Shown here one piece after another: positions 48,809 through 56,971 of a stretch of DNA of 64,000 nt. Every line of letters starts with the position of its first letter. The stretch's first letter is position 1. Under the pieces are notes generated by a model. It searched no databases, was not told the DNA's origin, and was given only the letters and a program-made list of their open reading frames with translations. The stretch is from Nakamurella silvestris. Lineage in GTDB: Bacteria; Actinomycetota; Actinomycetes; Mycobacteriales; Nakamurellaceae. A program made the position numbers and the translations under genes. The stretch spans positions 1 to 64,000 of the forward strand of contig QXCQ01000126.1 in the NCBI GenBank assembly GCA_003576535.1, read 5' to 3'.

Positions 48809-49376
48809 CCGCGAGCGGACTCCCACGCCTCATCCCTGCGAGCGGACTCTCACACCCCAGAAGCTGAGGTGCCGCAGTCCACTCGCGGGAGGGAGCAAGC
48901 ACGGGCCCACCCGCGAGCGGACGCTCACACCCCACAAACAGGGGGTGAGGGTCCACTCGCGGGAAAGGGAACGGGGCCAGCATCCACCCGACAGGACAGC
49001 CCCAGCCACCCCCGCGAACGGACCGTCACACCCCACAAACAGGGGGGTGAGAGTCCACTCGCGGGGCGGAGGGCGGGGTGAGAGTCCACTCGCGGAAAGG
49101 CGACGAGGCCAGCGTCCACCCGACAGGACAGCCCCACCCACCACCGCGAACGGACCGTCACACCCCAGAAACAGGGGTGCAGCAGTCCACTCGCGGGAGG
49201 GGGCAGCACCAACGCAACCGCGAACGGACCGCCACACCTCACAAACAGGGGTGCAGCAACCCACTCGCGGAAAGAGGCAGCACCAACCCACCCGCGAACG
49301 GACCGCCACACCCCACAAACAGGGGGGTGAGAGTCCACTCGGCGGGAAGGGGTGCGGGGCGGGAGCCCACTCGGCA
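48809..49376. repeat. array of family B palindromes
   Basis: Full copies lie at 48836-48888, 48911-48962, 49012-49064, 49144-49196, 49218-49270 and 49292-49345. Half copies lie at 48809-48820, 49084-49095 and near 49365-49376. Left arms drift from CCGCGAGCGGAC to CCGCGAACGGAC, while right arms keep GTCCACTCGCGG. Two spacers share CCACCCGACAGGACAGCCCC, so the array grew partly by duplication. No gene fits here, and the 180 bases after the array are AT-richer and hold the next gene's promoter. Confidence 0.9.
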
Positions 49377-49557
49377 CCAGGCACGACCCCTACACCCCGC
49401 GAGATGCATTATTGCACCGCGCTTTTCGGCCGCCAAGAACCTACAGCGAACGAAAACGGTTGCTCGGGAAGCTATCACGTTTGTCCGTTGTGTCGAGTTC
49501 GCACCCCGTTCATCTGGAGTCCGGAATCCCTTGCGTGGGAACTGTTTACCTCAGGTG

Positions 49558-51918
49558 GTGATCAAAAATATTGATACAGCCCATGCCAATGGTCGACGGG
49601 CTCCCCGTCGGCGTAGAACCGGAGTCACCGGGATGGTTGCCGTCCTCGGTGCTTCACTGATGATGATCGGCGCCACCCCGGCCTCGGCCGACGACACCGT
49701 CTACTCGGCGGCCCAGCGGTATGCCCAGACCCCCATCCCCGACCGGGTCCTGCTCATCCCGACCCAGGACCCCACCACCACGCAGCGCGTCACCTGGCGG
49801 GCGTCCGCCACCAACCCGCGCGCCCAGATCATCGAGGCTCCCAAGGCTTTCGGCGACGTCATGAACTCCAACCCGGAGCTGTACAAGATCACCACGGTCC
49901 CGGCCTTCCGCACCTCGGAGATGGACCCCAAGACCGGTTACACGAACACCTACCACGCGGTGGAGTTCACCGACCTCAAGCCGAACACCCGGTACTCCTA
50001 CCGGGTCGGTGACGGCACGAACCCGCAGAGCGGCGGAAGCGGTGCGGCGCTGAACAACTGGACGCCCTGGCGGGATTTCACCACCGCGGCGGTCGACCTG
50101 CAGCCGTACTCCTTCATCTACTTCGGTGACGCGCAGAACTACCTGGACACCGCAGTTCCGCGTGTCTTCAGCGAGGCCATCGCCGACCGCCCCGATGCCC
50201 GACTGGTGCTGCACGCCGGCGACCTGATGAACCAGACCGGCACCTCCGATGCCAACATCGCCGTGCAGGAGAAGGAGTGGGCACAGTGGTTCGAAGCCGG
50301 TGAAGGTCTGTTCCAGACCCGCTCCACCCTGGCCACCCCGGGCAACCACGAGTACAACTCCTCGACCGCGATCTCCCGGTTCTGGAAGCCGCAGTTCCCG
50401 TTCCCGGAGAACGGCCCGAAGAACGCCGACGGTTCGGTGATGGAAGCGGTCAAACAGTCCGCGTACTACACCGATTACCAGGGCGTACGCTACATCTCCC
50501 TGGACTCCTCCCCGCTGCAGAACGGTCCGGTGCAGACCGATGTGCTGAACGCGCAGACCGCCTGGTTCGAGGCCCTGCTGTCCGATCCCAACCGGCCGAA
50601 GTGGACCGTTGTCACCTTCCACCACCCGGTCTACTCGGGCACCTCTACCCGCAACAACCAGGTCGTCCGCGACAACTGGAACCCGCTGCTGTCCAAGTAC
50701 GGTGTCGATCTCGTCCTGCAGGGACACGATCACGTGTACAACCGCGGCAACCAGGTCGTCGACAACGATCCGGTGGACCCGACGGTCAGCCACGGCCCCG
50801 TCTACTCGATCGCCGTGGCCGGCGGCAAGATGTACGCCCTGAACCAGGGCCAGAACTGGACCGACAACGGGGCGAAACTGCGCTCGCGCAGCGAGAACAC
50901 CCAGCACTACCAGCTGATCGACGTCGAGGCGGACAAACTGGTCTACCAGTCCCGTACCGCGGACGGCGAGTTCTTCGACGGCTACCGGATCGAGAAGCCT
51001 GGCACCGGTTGGGACACCGCCAAGCGTGTCGTGGATCTGGACACCGATCCGGATGCCAAGCCCACCCCTGAGCCGGCCCGGGCCACCAGCACCACCACCC
51101 TTGAGCTGTCGGCCACCTCCGGTGCGGCCGGCAGCACCGTGACCGCCACCGTCGGCGTCAGCTCCGCCGGAGCGGTCGACGGGGCTGCTGTGGACATCGT
51201 CTCCGGCGAGACCACCGTGGCCAGCGCCGTTGTCGCCGACGGCACCGCCACCGTCGAGGTCCCGCTGGCCGTTGTCGGCAGCCGTTCCTTCGTCGCGAAG
51301 TTCGCCGGCACCGCCACCACCCTGCCCTCGGACTCGGCAGCCTCCACCGTCACGGTGCACTTCGGTGACGTGACCCCGGGCAACGGCTTCTTCGAGGACG
51401 TCTCCTGGCTGATCGGATCCGGTATCACCACCGGATACGCCGACGGCACCTTCCGGCCGACCCAGGTCGTCGAGCGCCAGGCGATGGCGGCCTTCCTGTT
51501 CCGCCTGAAGAACCCGGGCAAGGCCGACCCGACCTGCACCGGAACCACGCGCAAGTTCTCCGATGTCCCTGCAGGGAACCAGTTCTGCGGTGCCATCGAG
51601 TGGCTGAGCTCTTCCGGGATCACCACCGGCAACGAGGACGGCACCTTCCGTCCGGGCGCTCCGGTCCAGCGCCAGGCGATGATCGCCTTCCTCTTCCGGG
51701 CGCTGAACCCGGGTGTCGCCGACCCGACCTGCGCCCCCGGCAAGGGGACCTTCACCGATGTGAGCCGTACCGGTGAGTTCTGCGGTGTCATCGAATGGGC
51801 CGCCGACAAGAAGATCGCCCAGGGCTGGTCCAACGGCACCTTCCGTCCCGGCGCGTCGATCGAACGCCAGGCCGTGGCCGCCCAGCTGCACCGGGCCGCC
51901 ACCCTGACCGCCGGCTGA
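49558..51918 (+). CDS. secreted purple-acid-phosphatase-like metallophosphoesterase with SLH domains
   Basis: The exported protein (about 786 residues) has a twin-Arg-like basic N-terminus and a signal peptide ending GATPASA. It has an Fn3-like domain typical of purple acid phosphatases (about 60-175), then the metallophosphoesterase core: YFGDAQNY, HAGDLMNQ, TPGNHEYN (about 261), FHHPVYSG and LQGHDHVYNRG (about 388). An Ig-like domain and three SLH repeats (about 600-780) follow. It probably releases phosphate from phosphoesters at the cell surface. The start is uncertain: GTG 49555 or 49558, TTG 49531, or ATG 49633, the last giving a signal peptide without its basic part. Confidence 0.87.
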   Translation: MIKNIDTAHANGRRAPRRRRTGVTGMVAVLGASLMMIGATPASADDTVYSAAQRYAQTPIPDRVLLIPTQDPTTTQRVTWRASATNPRAQIIEAPKAFGDVMNSNPELYKITTVPAFRTSEMDPKTGYTNTYHAVEFTDLKPNTRYSYRVGDGTNPQSGGSGAALNNWTPWRDFTTAAVDLQPYSFIYFGDAQNYLDTAVPRVFSEAIADRPDARLVLHAGDLMNQTGTSDANIAVQEKEWAQWFEAGEGLFQTRSTLATPGNHEYNSSTAISRFWKPQFPFPENGPKNADGSVMEAVKQSAYYTDYQGVRYISLDSSPLQNGPVQTDVLNAQTAWFEALLSDPNRPKWTVVTFHHPVYSGTSTRNNQVVRDNWNPLLSKYGVDLVLQGHDHVYNRGNQVVDNDPVDPTVSHGPVYSIAVAGGKMYALNQGQNWTDNGAKLRSRSENTQHYQLIDVEADKLVYQSRTADGEFFDGYRIEKPGTGWDTAKRVVDLDTDPDAKPTPEPARATSTTTLELSATSGAAGSTVTATVGVSSAGAVDGAAVDIVSGETTVASAVVADGTATVEVPLAVVGSRSFVAKFAGTATTLPSDSAASTVTVHFGDVTPGNGFFEDVSWLIGSGITTGYADGTFRPTQVVERQAMAAFLFRLKNPGKADPTCTGTTRKFSDVPAGNQFCGAIEWLSSSGITTGNEDGTFRPGAPVQRQAMIAFLFRALNPGVADPTCAPGKGTFTDVSRTGEFCGVIEWAADKKIAQGWSNGTFRPGASIERQAVAAQLHRAATLTAG

Positions 51919-51974
51919 ACCGCCGTCCGATGACCGCTCGCTGAATTCCGGCGAGCACCCTTTCACGTCCATCA

Positions 51975-52007
51975 GTGCCCCGCTCCGGCAACGCCGGGGC
52001 GGGGCAC
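51975..52007. terminator. hairpin after the phosphoesterase gene
   Basis: The arms GTGCCCCGCTCCGGC and GCCGGGGCGGGGCAC pair with one wobble around AAC. It lies 57 bases beyond the stop codon and should end transcription of the surface phosphoesterase gene. Confidence 0.8.
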
Positions 52008-52128
52008 TCCTGCGTGCGCACCCACCCGGCGCAGGCGGCACGCACAGGTAGGTGAACTACCGTGACAGAGGCCGGTCCTCAGCGACGGACATCCCCGGCC
52101 AGGTACCGAAAGAGAGCGAGTTTTCCCG

Positions 52129-53169
52129 ATGAGCAGTTTCCCCACGTCCCTGCCGACGCCCCGGACCCCGCACCCGACGGATGCTCCGGCACTGCGCTGG
52201 GGTGTCCTCGCTCCCGGCTGGATCGCCGGCCGGTTCGTGGAAGCGGTGAAGACGCACTCGGGACAGAGGTTCGTCGCCGTCGCCTCCCGTTCCGCCGAAC
52301 GTGCAGCGGCCTTTGCCGCCACCTTCGACATCCCCCGCGCCTATGGCGGTTACGCCGAGCTCGTCGCCGACCCCGAGGTCGACATCGTCTACATCGCGAG
52401 CCCGCACTCCGAACACCGCGAGCAGGCGCTGCTGGCCATCGCCGCCGGCAAACACGTGCTGCTGGAGAAAGCCTTCACCCGCAACGCCGGTGAGGCCCGG
52501 GAGGTGGTGGCCGCGGCCGCCGCGGCCGGGGTGTTCCTCCAGGAGGCCATGTGGACCCGCTTCCTGCCGCACATCGACGTGGTCCGTCAGCTCATCGCCG
52601 ACGGCACCCTCGGCGAGATCTCCACCGTCATCGCCGATCACGGTCAGTACTTCACCCCGGACGCGGCCTCCCGGCTGTTCGACCCGAACCTGGCCGGTGG
52701 GGCGCTGTTGGACCTCGGGATCTACCCGGTGTCCTTTGCCTCCTTCGCGCTCGGTGCACCCGCTTCGGTCACCGCCGTCGGCCACCAGGCGTTCACCGGC
52801 GTCGACGGTCAGATCACCGCGGTTCTGGCGGCTGCCGATGGGGCACAGGCTGTCGTCAACACGACACTGTTCTCGAAAACGCCTACCACCGCATCGATCT
52901 CCGGTTCTCTCGCCCGGTTGGAGATCGCCGGTGATTTCTACGCCCCGAGCTCGGTCTCCCTGTACTCCCCTGACGGGGACCGGGTGAACTGGTCCAACAA
53001 CGAGATCTTCGGCCACGAAGGGTTGGTCTTCCAGGCCGCTGCCGCCGCCCGCTCCATCGCCGCGGGGGCGACGGAATCCGAGTTGATGCCGCTCGCCGAG
53101 ACACTGACCATCATGGAGACGATGGACGAGATGCGCCGCCAGGTGGGGGTCACCTTCCCCGGGGAGTGA
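52129..53169 (+). CDS. Gfo/Idh/MocA-family NAD(P)-dependent oxidoreductase
   Basis: The 346-residue protein has the N-terminal Rossmann domain (RWGVLAPGWIAGRFVEAVKT), the family's IASPHSEHREQALLAIAAGK stretch with HVLLEKAFT in the place of the EKP motif, and the C-terminal beta-sheet domain with LLDLGIYPVSFASFALG, where Asp and Tyr-type residues serve catalysis. Members oxidise sugars, inositols or dihydrodiols; the substrate here is unknown. EKAFT instead of EKP is common in the dihydrodiol dehydrogenase-like branch. It has its own terminator after it. Confidence 0.9.
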   Translation: MSSFPTSLPTPRTPHPTDAPALRWGVLAPGWIAGRFVEAVKTHSGQRFVAVASRSAERAAAFAATFDIPRAYGGYAELVADPEVDIVYIASPHSEHREQALLAIAAGKHVLLEKAFTRNAGEAREVVAAAAAAGVFLQEAMWTRFLPHIDVVRQLIADGTLGEISTVIADHGQYFTPDAASRLFDPNLAGGALLDLGIYPVSFASFALGAPASVTAVGHQAFTGVDGQITAVLAAADGAQAVVNTTLFSKTPTTASISGSLARLEIAGDFYAPSSVSLYSPDGDRVNWSNNEIFGHEGLVFQAAAAARSIAAGATESELMPLAETLTIMETMDEMRRQVGVTFPGE

Positions 53170-53179
53170 TCCGCCCCTG

Positions 53180-53224
53180 GTGGTGGACCTGACCGGCTGC
53201 CGTCGCGCAGGTCAGGTCCACCAC
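53180..53224. terminator. hairpin after the oxidoreductase gene
   Basis: Perfect 15-base arms GTGGTGGACCTGACC and GGTCAGGTCCACCAC flank a 15-base loop. It lies 10 bases after the oxidoreductase stop and 22 bases before the next small gene. Confidence 0.8.
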
Positions 53225-53246
53225 GAGCGGTGCTACCGTTTCAGGT

Positions 53247-53408
53247 GTGGCGAAGAAACCCAAAAAGAAGTGCTGCGTTTCGAAGCCGCGGTGCACCCGC
53301 TGTCCCTTGCGCATGTTGGCCGAGGGCACGCTCCCTCAGGGGTACACCGTCAAGAAGCGCAAGCTGGTCAAGGTGAAGAAGGCCGACAAGAAGGTCAAGC
53401 AGGCCTGA
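53247..53408 (+). CDS. 53-aa Cys/Lys-rich small protein
   Basis: A GTG start at 53247 opens a 53-residue frame beginning MAKKPKKKCCVSKPRCTRCP, followed by LRMLAEGTLPQGYTV and a Lys-rich tail ending VKQA. The CC-x5-C-x2-C cluster could bind zinc or iron, and the basic ends suggest nucleic acid contact. Short proteins of this style are widespread in actinobacteria, which supports its reality; function is unknown. CAGGTG precedes the GTG and the terminator of the previous gene sits just upstream. Its last 14 bases overlap the 3' end of the convergent YbhN-like gene. Confidence 0.75.
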   Translation: MAKKPKKKCCVSKPRCTRCPLRMLAEGTLPQGYTVKKRKLVKVKKADKKVKQA

Positions 53409-54447
53409 GATCACCCCGTGCCCGCGAGCGGATGACGATCAGTGTGATCGCCCCTGCCCCCAGCACCAGCCACAGTTTGACGAACCGGTAGATCAGCACG
53501 GCGCTCACCGCCAACGCCGTCGGCACCCCGGCGGCCACCAGGGCCATACTGAGCGCGGCCTCCACCACCCCGAGGCCACCGGGGGTCAACCCCAGGGTCG
53601 AGGTGCCGGCACCGGCGGCCCAGGCCAGCAGGAACCCGTGCCACGGTATCGGCGCCCCGACCGCGTACAGGGCGCACAACAGGCACCCGATGTCGGCCAG
53701 GCGGTTGGACAGCGCGAACCGGCTCGCCCGACTGAGATCGTTCCTGCTCAACCGGAAATGGGCGATCCGCTCGACCGCGAGTCCGGCTGCCAGCGCCACC
53801 CCCTCGACGGGTCGGCGGGTGAGGCGGCGTCCGGTACGCAGGAGCGCTGCGAGCAGACCGGTCACCGTGCGGCGGATCGCGGGGTGTCCGAGACCGAAGA
53901 TCGCCAGCAGGATCGGCAACACCCCGCCGAGCATGGTCACCAGGCCCGCCGCAGCCACCCCCACCGACCCCGACATCAGTGCCCCGACGGCGGAGAGGCT
54001 GAAGAGGGCGACGGTGGAAAACAGTCCGGCAACGGCCAGAGACCAAGCCGCGACGGCCTTCTCGGCTCCGATGCGCTGGAACCGCTGGTAGGAGAACACC
54101 GCTGAGGCCGCAGTCCCGACGATCGGCAGGGAGGCCGAGATGGCGTTGCCGGCATAAGTGGTGGCCAGCACCGCCGGGTAGTCGGGCCGACCGCCGTCCA
54201 CCGCGAGCAGCCTGCGTTGGAGTCGGGCCAGCGCACTGACCGACGCGGCCTGGCAGACCACGGCGGCCCCGACCCACGCCCAGTTGGCCTCCCGCAGCAC
54301 GGCAGGCAGGGTTCCCAGGTGATCCCACTGCCAGTACACCAGCGCCGCCACCCCGACCAGGACGAGCAGACCCAGCAGCAGGGCGTTCCGGCGGGCGCGA
54401 GAGCCACCGGAACGCCCGTCACGGGAAGGTTCACCGTGTCGATCCAC
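53395..54447 (-). CDS. YbhN/lysylphosphatidylglycerol-synthase-type membrane protein
   Basis: The 350-residue protein has about eight membrane helices and the LPG-synthase transmembrane family pattern: NWAWVGAAVVCQAASVSALA, TTYAGNAISASLPIVGTAAS, and the closing TLGLTPGGLGVVEAALSMAL motif. It lacks the soluble transferase domain of full MprF, so it is the flippase-like or YbhN type with unclear substrate. It begins with GTG just 7 bases after the MFS gene stop and is probably co-transcribed with it. Confidence 0.85.
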   Translation of the reverse strand: MDRHGEPSRDGRSGGSRARRNALLLGLLVLVGVAALVYWQWDHLGTLPAVLREANWAWVGAAVVCQAASVSALARLQRRLLAVDGGRPDYPAVLATTYAGNAISASLPIVGTAASAVFSYQRFQRIGAEKAVAAWSLAVAGLFSTVALFSLSAVGALMSGSVGVAAAGLVTMLGGVLPILLAIFGLGHPAIRRTVTGLLAALLRTGRRLTRRPVEGVALAAGLAVERIAHFRLSRNDLSRASRFALSNRLADIGCLLCALYAVGAPIPWHGFLLAWAAGAGTSTLGLTPGGLGVVEAALSMALVAAGVPTALAVSAVLIYRFVKLWLVLGAGAITLIVIRSRARGDLRPA

Positions 54448-54453
54448 CGCCGG

Positions 54454-55965
54454 TCAGCGGTCGGCGGTGACGACGACCGGGTCCGTACCGGCCGCGGCCC
54501 GACGCACCGCGGGCAGGGCCAGCGAGGTCAGCACGGCCAGGGCGGCCACCGCAGCGCAGATCCAGAAACTCGTGGTGAAGGACTGATCGGACGGCAGGCC
54601 CGTCGGTGAGGCACCGGAGGTCAGCACCGCGGCGATCACCGCGGTGCCGATACTGCTGCCGATGGTCCTGGCGATGGTGTTGACACCGGTGGCTTCGCCG
54701 GTCTGCGCCGCCGGCACACTCTCGATGATCGCGTTCGACATCGCGGCGAAAGCCAGACCGATACCGGCTCCGACCAGTACCCCGGAGGCGACGATCTGCC
54801 AGAGCGCGTGGTGCGACACAGCCGGCACCACAAAGCCGATGGTCACCAGTACGGTGCCGGCGATCATCGGCACCTTCGGGCCGTACCGCCGGTTCAGCAG
54901 TCCGGACAGCGGACCGAACACCACCATCATCACAACGGTGGGCAGCAGGAAGAGTCCGGCATCGGAGACGGATTCACCGAACCCGAAACCGGTGGCGGTC
55001 GGCAGCTGCAGCAGCCTGGGCACCAGCAGGAAGGTCCCGAACATCGCGAAGCCCAGGATCATCGCGACGAGGTCGGTGGTCCAGACGCCGCGGATGGTCA
55101 TCAGGCGCATGTCGATGAGCGGCTCGCTCACCCGGCGCTCGAAGGAGACGAAGACGACCAGCGCCACCGCGCCGAGGGCGAGCAGACCCAGGGTCTTCAG
55201 GTCGCCCCAGCCCCAGGCCTGGCCCTTGCTGATCGCCAGGAGCAGCGAGACCAGTGCCACCGTGAGGATTCCCGCGCCGACCGTGTCGAGGCGGCCGGGG
55301 GTGCGCACCGGGGATTCCGACATGCCGAAGATCACTCCGAGCAGGGCGATCACGACCAGGACCAACGGGAACCAGAACAACCAGTGCCAGGACAGGTTCT
55401 CCACGATCGGGCCGGCGGCGACGATGCCCACACCGGCTCCGACACCGAAGATCGCCGACAGCAGACCGACGGTGACGCCGACCTTCTCCTTGGGCAGTTC
55501 GTCCCGGACGATGCCGATGGACAGGGGCAGGATCGCCCCGGCCGCACCCTGCAGGACCCGCGCGAGGATCAGCACCCCGAGGTTGGGGGCGAGGGCGGCC
55601 AGCAAGGTGCCCACGGTCAGGACCGAGAGCACGATGATGAGCACCTTGCGCTTGCCCACCATGTCGCCGAGGCGGCCGAGGATCGGCGTCAGCACGGAGG
55701 CCGAGAGCAGGTAGGCCGTGATCACCCAGCTCGCGTCCGCGGTCGACGCCTGGAGGTCGTCCGCCAGGGTTCCCAGGGCCGGTGCCACCAGGGACTGCAG
55801 AACGGCGAAGGCGAGTCCGCCGAGGGAGAGGAACAGGACGAGGAGGCCGGTGTGGGTGGCGGGGGCCGACGGTTCGACGGTCGTGGCGGACGAGCCGGTG
55901 GCGGCGCGACCCGCGGGCCGCTTGTCCGCGAGGCGTTTCCCGGCCGGGACTGGTGTGGTGGGCAT
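54454..55965 (-). CDS. MFS drug exporter, DHA2 (EmrB/QacA) family
   Basis: The 503-residue protein shows 14 predicted membrane segments and DHA2 motifs: SWVITAYLLSASVLTPILGR, LGDMVGKRKVLII (motif A) and a motif C-like stretch IFGVGAGVGIVAAGPIVENL. These proton antiporters expel drugs, dyes or natural products. The ATG at 55965 (MPTTPVPAG) has AAGGA upstream; the frame to 56040 crosses the operator. It is divergent from a TetR gene with a long inverted repeat between, so the TetR protein very likely represses it. Confidence 0.9.
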   Translation of the reverse strand: MPTTPVPAGKRLADKRPAGRAATGSSATTVEPSAPATHTGLLVLFLSLGGLAFAVLQSLVAPALGTLADDLQASTADASWVITAYLLSASVLTPILGRLGDMVGKRKVLIIVLSVLTVGTLLAALAPNLGVLILARVLQGAAGAILPLSIGIVRDELPKEKVGVTVGLLSAIFGVGAGVGIVAAGPIVENLSWHWLFWFPLVLVVIALLGVIFGMSESPVRTPGRLDTVGAGILTVALVSLLLAISKGQAWGWGDLKTLGLLALGAVALVVFVSFERRVSEPLIDMRLMTIRGVWTTDLVAMILGFAMFGTFLLVPRLLQLPTATGFGFGESVSDAGLFLLPTVVMMVVFGPLSGLLNRRYGPKVPMIAGTVLVTIGFVVPAVSHHALWQIVASGVLVGAGIGLAFAAMSNAIIESVPAAQTGEATGVNTIARTIGSSIGTAVIAAVLTSGASPTGLPSDQSFTTSFWICAAVAALAVLTSLALPAVRRAAAGTDPVVVTADR

Positions 55966-55987
55966 GTTCGATTCCTTGGAGCCGTAA

Positions 55988-56051
55988 GTAAACAACTGCT
56001 GACTTGCCTCAGTATCCGCGCGGATTCCACCACAAGTCAACAGACGTTTAC
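55988..56051. promoter_or_regulatory. inverted-repeat operator between exporter and TetR gene
   Basis: The half sites GTAAACAACTGCTGACTT (55988-56005) and AAGTCAACAGACGTTTAC (56034-56051) are inverted copies matching at 15 of 18 bases. They lie in the 115-base gap between the divergent starts and are the probable binding sites of the TetR protein at 56081. The spacing suggests two dimers. Confidence 0.75.
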
Positions 56052-56080
56052 GTCACACCGGGACCGGCTACCCTGGGTCG

Positions 56081-56710
56081 ATGAGTGCCGCACAGGACGA
56101 CCACCGCCCCGAGGCCGGAACGGACCCCCGGGCCCCCCGCCGCCGGGACGCGGCCGGGACCAGGCAGCTCCTGCTGGAATCGGCCCGGGACCTCTTCGCC
56201 ACCAACGGGTACCGCGCCACCACCGTCCGCGACATCAGCGAGGCGGCGGGAGTGAACGTCGCCCTGATCAACCGCTACTTCACCTCCAAGGTCGGCCTCT
56301 TCCAAGCCTGCCTGTCCGGCGCCGTCAACGAGTTGGGCGCGGTCCCGCGGAACATCTCCCTGGAGCAGATCTCCTCGCGGATCACCGCCCAGCTGGCCGG
56401 GGTCGACAAGGCCAGGCACCCCCACCAGCTGCTGCTGCTCCTGCGGACCTCCGGGGACGAACAGGCCGAGGAGATCCGGCTGGGCATCCTGCACTCCTTC
56501 GCCGAACGCCTGGCCTCGGCCGCCGGCTGGGAACCGGAGGACCCGGACAGCGATCGGATGCTTCTCCACGCCCAGGTCGCACTCTCCGCGGCCCTGGGGA
56601 TCTCCCTGCTCCGCGCCTCCACGGGTTTGGAGCCGTTGGCCTCGGCGGGGGAACAGGAACTGGCCGAGCCTTTTCACCGGTTGATCACCGCGTTGCTGTC
56701 GCGGACCTGA
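56081..56710 (+). CDS. TetR-family repressor of the adjacent exporter
   Basis: The 209-residue protein has an N-terminal TetR helix-turn-helix (about 26-72: TRQLLLESARDLFATNGYRA, then TTVRDISEAAGVNVALINRY and FTSKVGLFQ) and an all-helical ligand domain. The C-terminal region resembles the TetR subset with an AefR-like or 'Tetracyclin repressor-like' fold, but no ligand can be named. It is divergent from the MFS gene and faces the inverted repeats, so it most likely regulates that exporter and itself. Confidence 0.9.
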   Translation: MSAAQDDHRPEAGTDPRAPRRRDAAGTRQLLLESARDLFATNGYRATTVRDISEAAGVNVALINRYFTSKVGLFQACLSGAVNELGAVPRNISLEQISSRITAQLAGVDKARHPHQLLLLLRTSGDEQAEEIRLGILHSFAERLASAAGWEPEDPDSDRMLLHAQVALSAALGISLLRASTGLEPLASAGEQELAEPFHRLITALLSRT

Positions 56711-56770
56711 CCTGCACCTGGACCACCCGCCTGGCATCAACGGGCCCGGCACCCATACGATGGGCCCGCC

Positions 56771-56935
56771 GTGGTGTTCGGGAAGCCGGTGAGATACCGG
56801 CGCGGCCCTCGCCACTGTGAACGGGAAGTTGCTGGTTCATCTCGACCCTCGCGGGCGAAGCCACTGGATGTGCAGACATCTGGGAAGGCGAACCAGGAGC
56901 GTCGACCCGTCAGCCAGGAGACCGGCCACGGCGCT
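56771..56935 (+). ncRNA. cobalamin riboswitch upstream of the ABC importer
   Basis: The plus strand contains the aptamer landmarks: GGTGTTCGGGAAGCCGGTGA, GATACCGGCGCGGCCCTCGC, CACTGTGAACGGGAAG, AGCCACTGGATG, CATCTGGGAAGGCG and GTCAGCCAGGAGACCGGCC. It ends about 40 bases before the substrate-binding protein gene, whose RBS (GGAGG at 56960-56964) may be its control point. High cobalamin should lower expression of the operon. Confidence 0.95.
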
Positions 56936-56971
56936 GTCATGCGTCATCCACGAGGTCCTGGAGGCAAGGTA

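Noticed and set aside
48809-49376. CRISPR array
   Set aside because: Repeats are themselves long palindromes, vary in sequence, and spacers are uneven and partly shared. No cas gene is present in the window.
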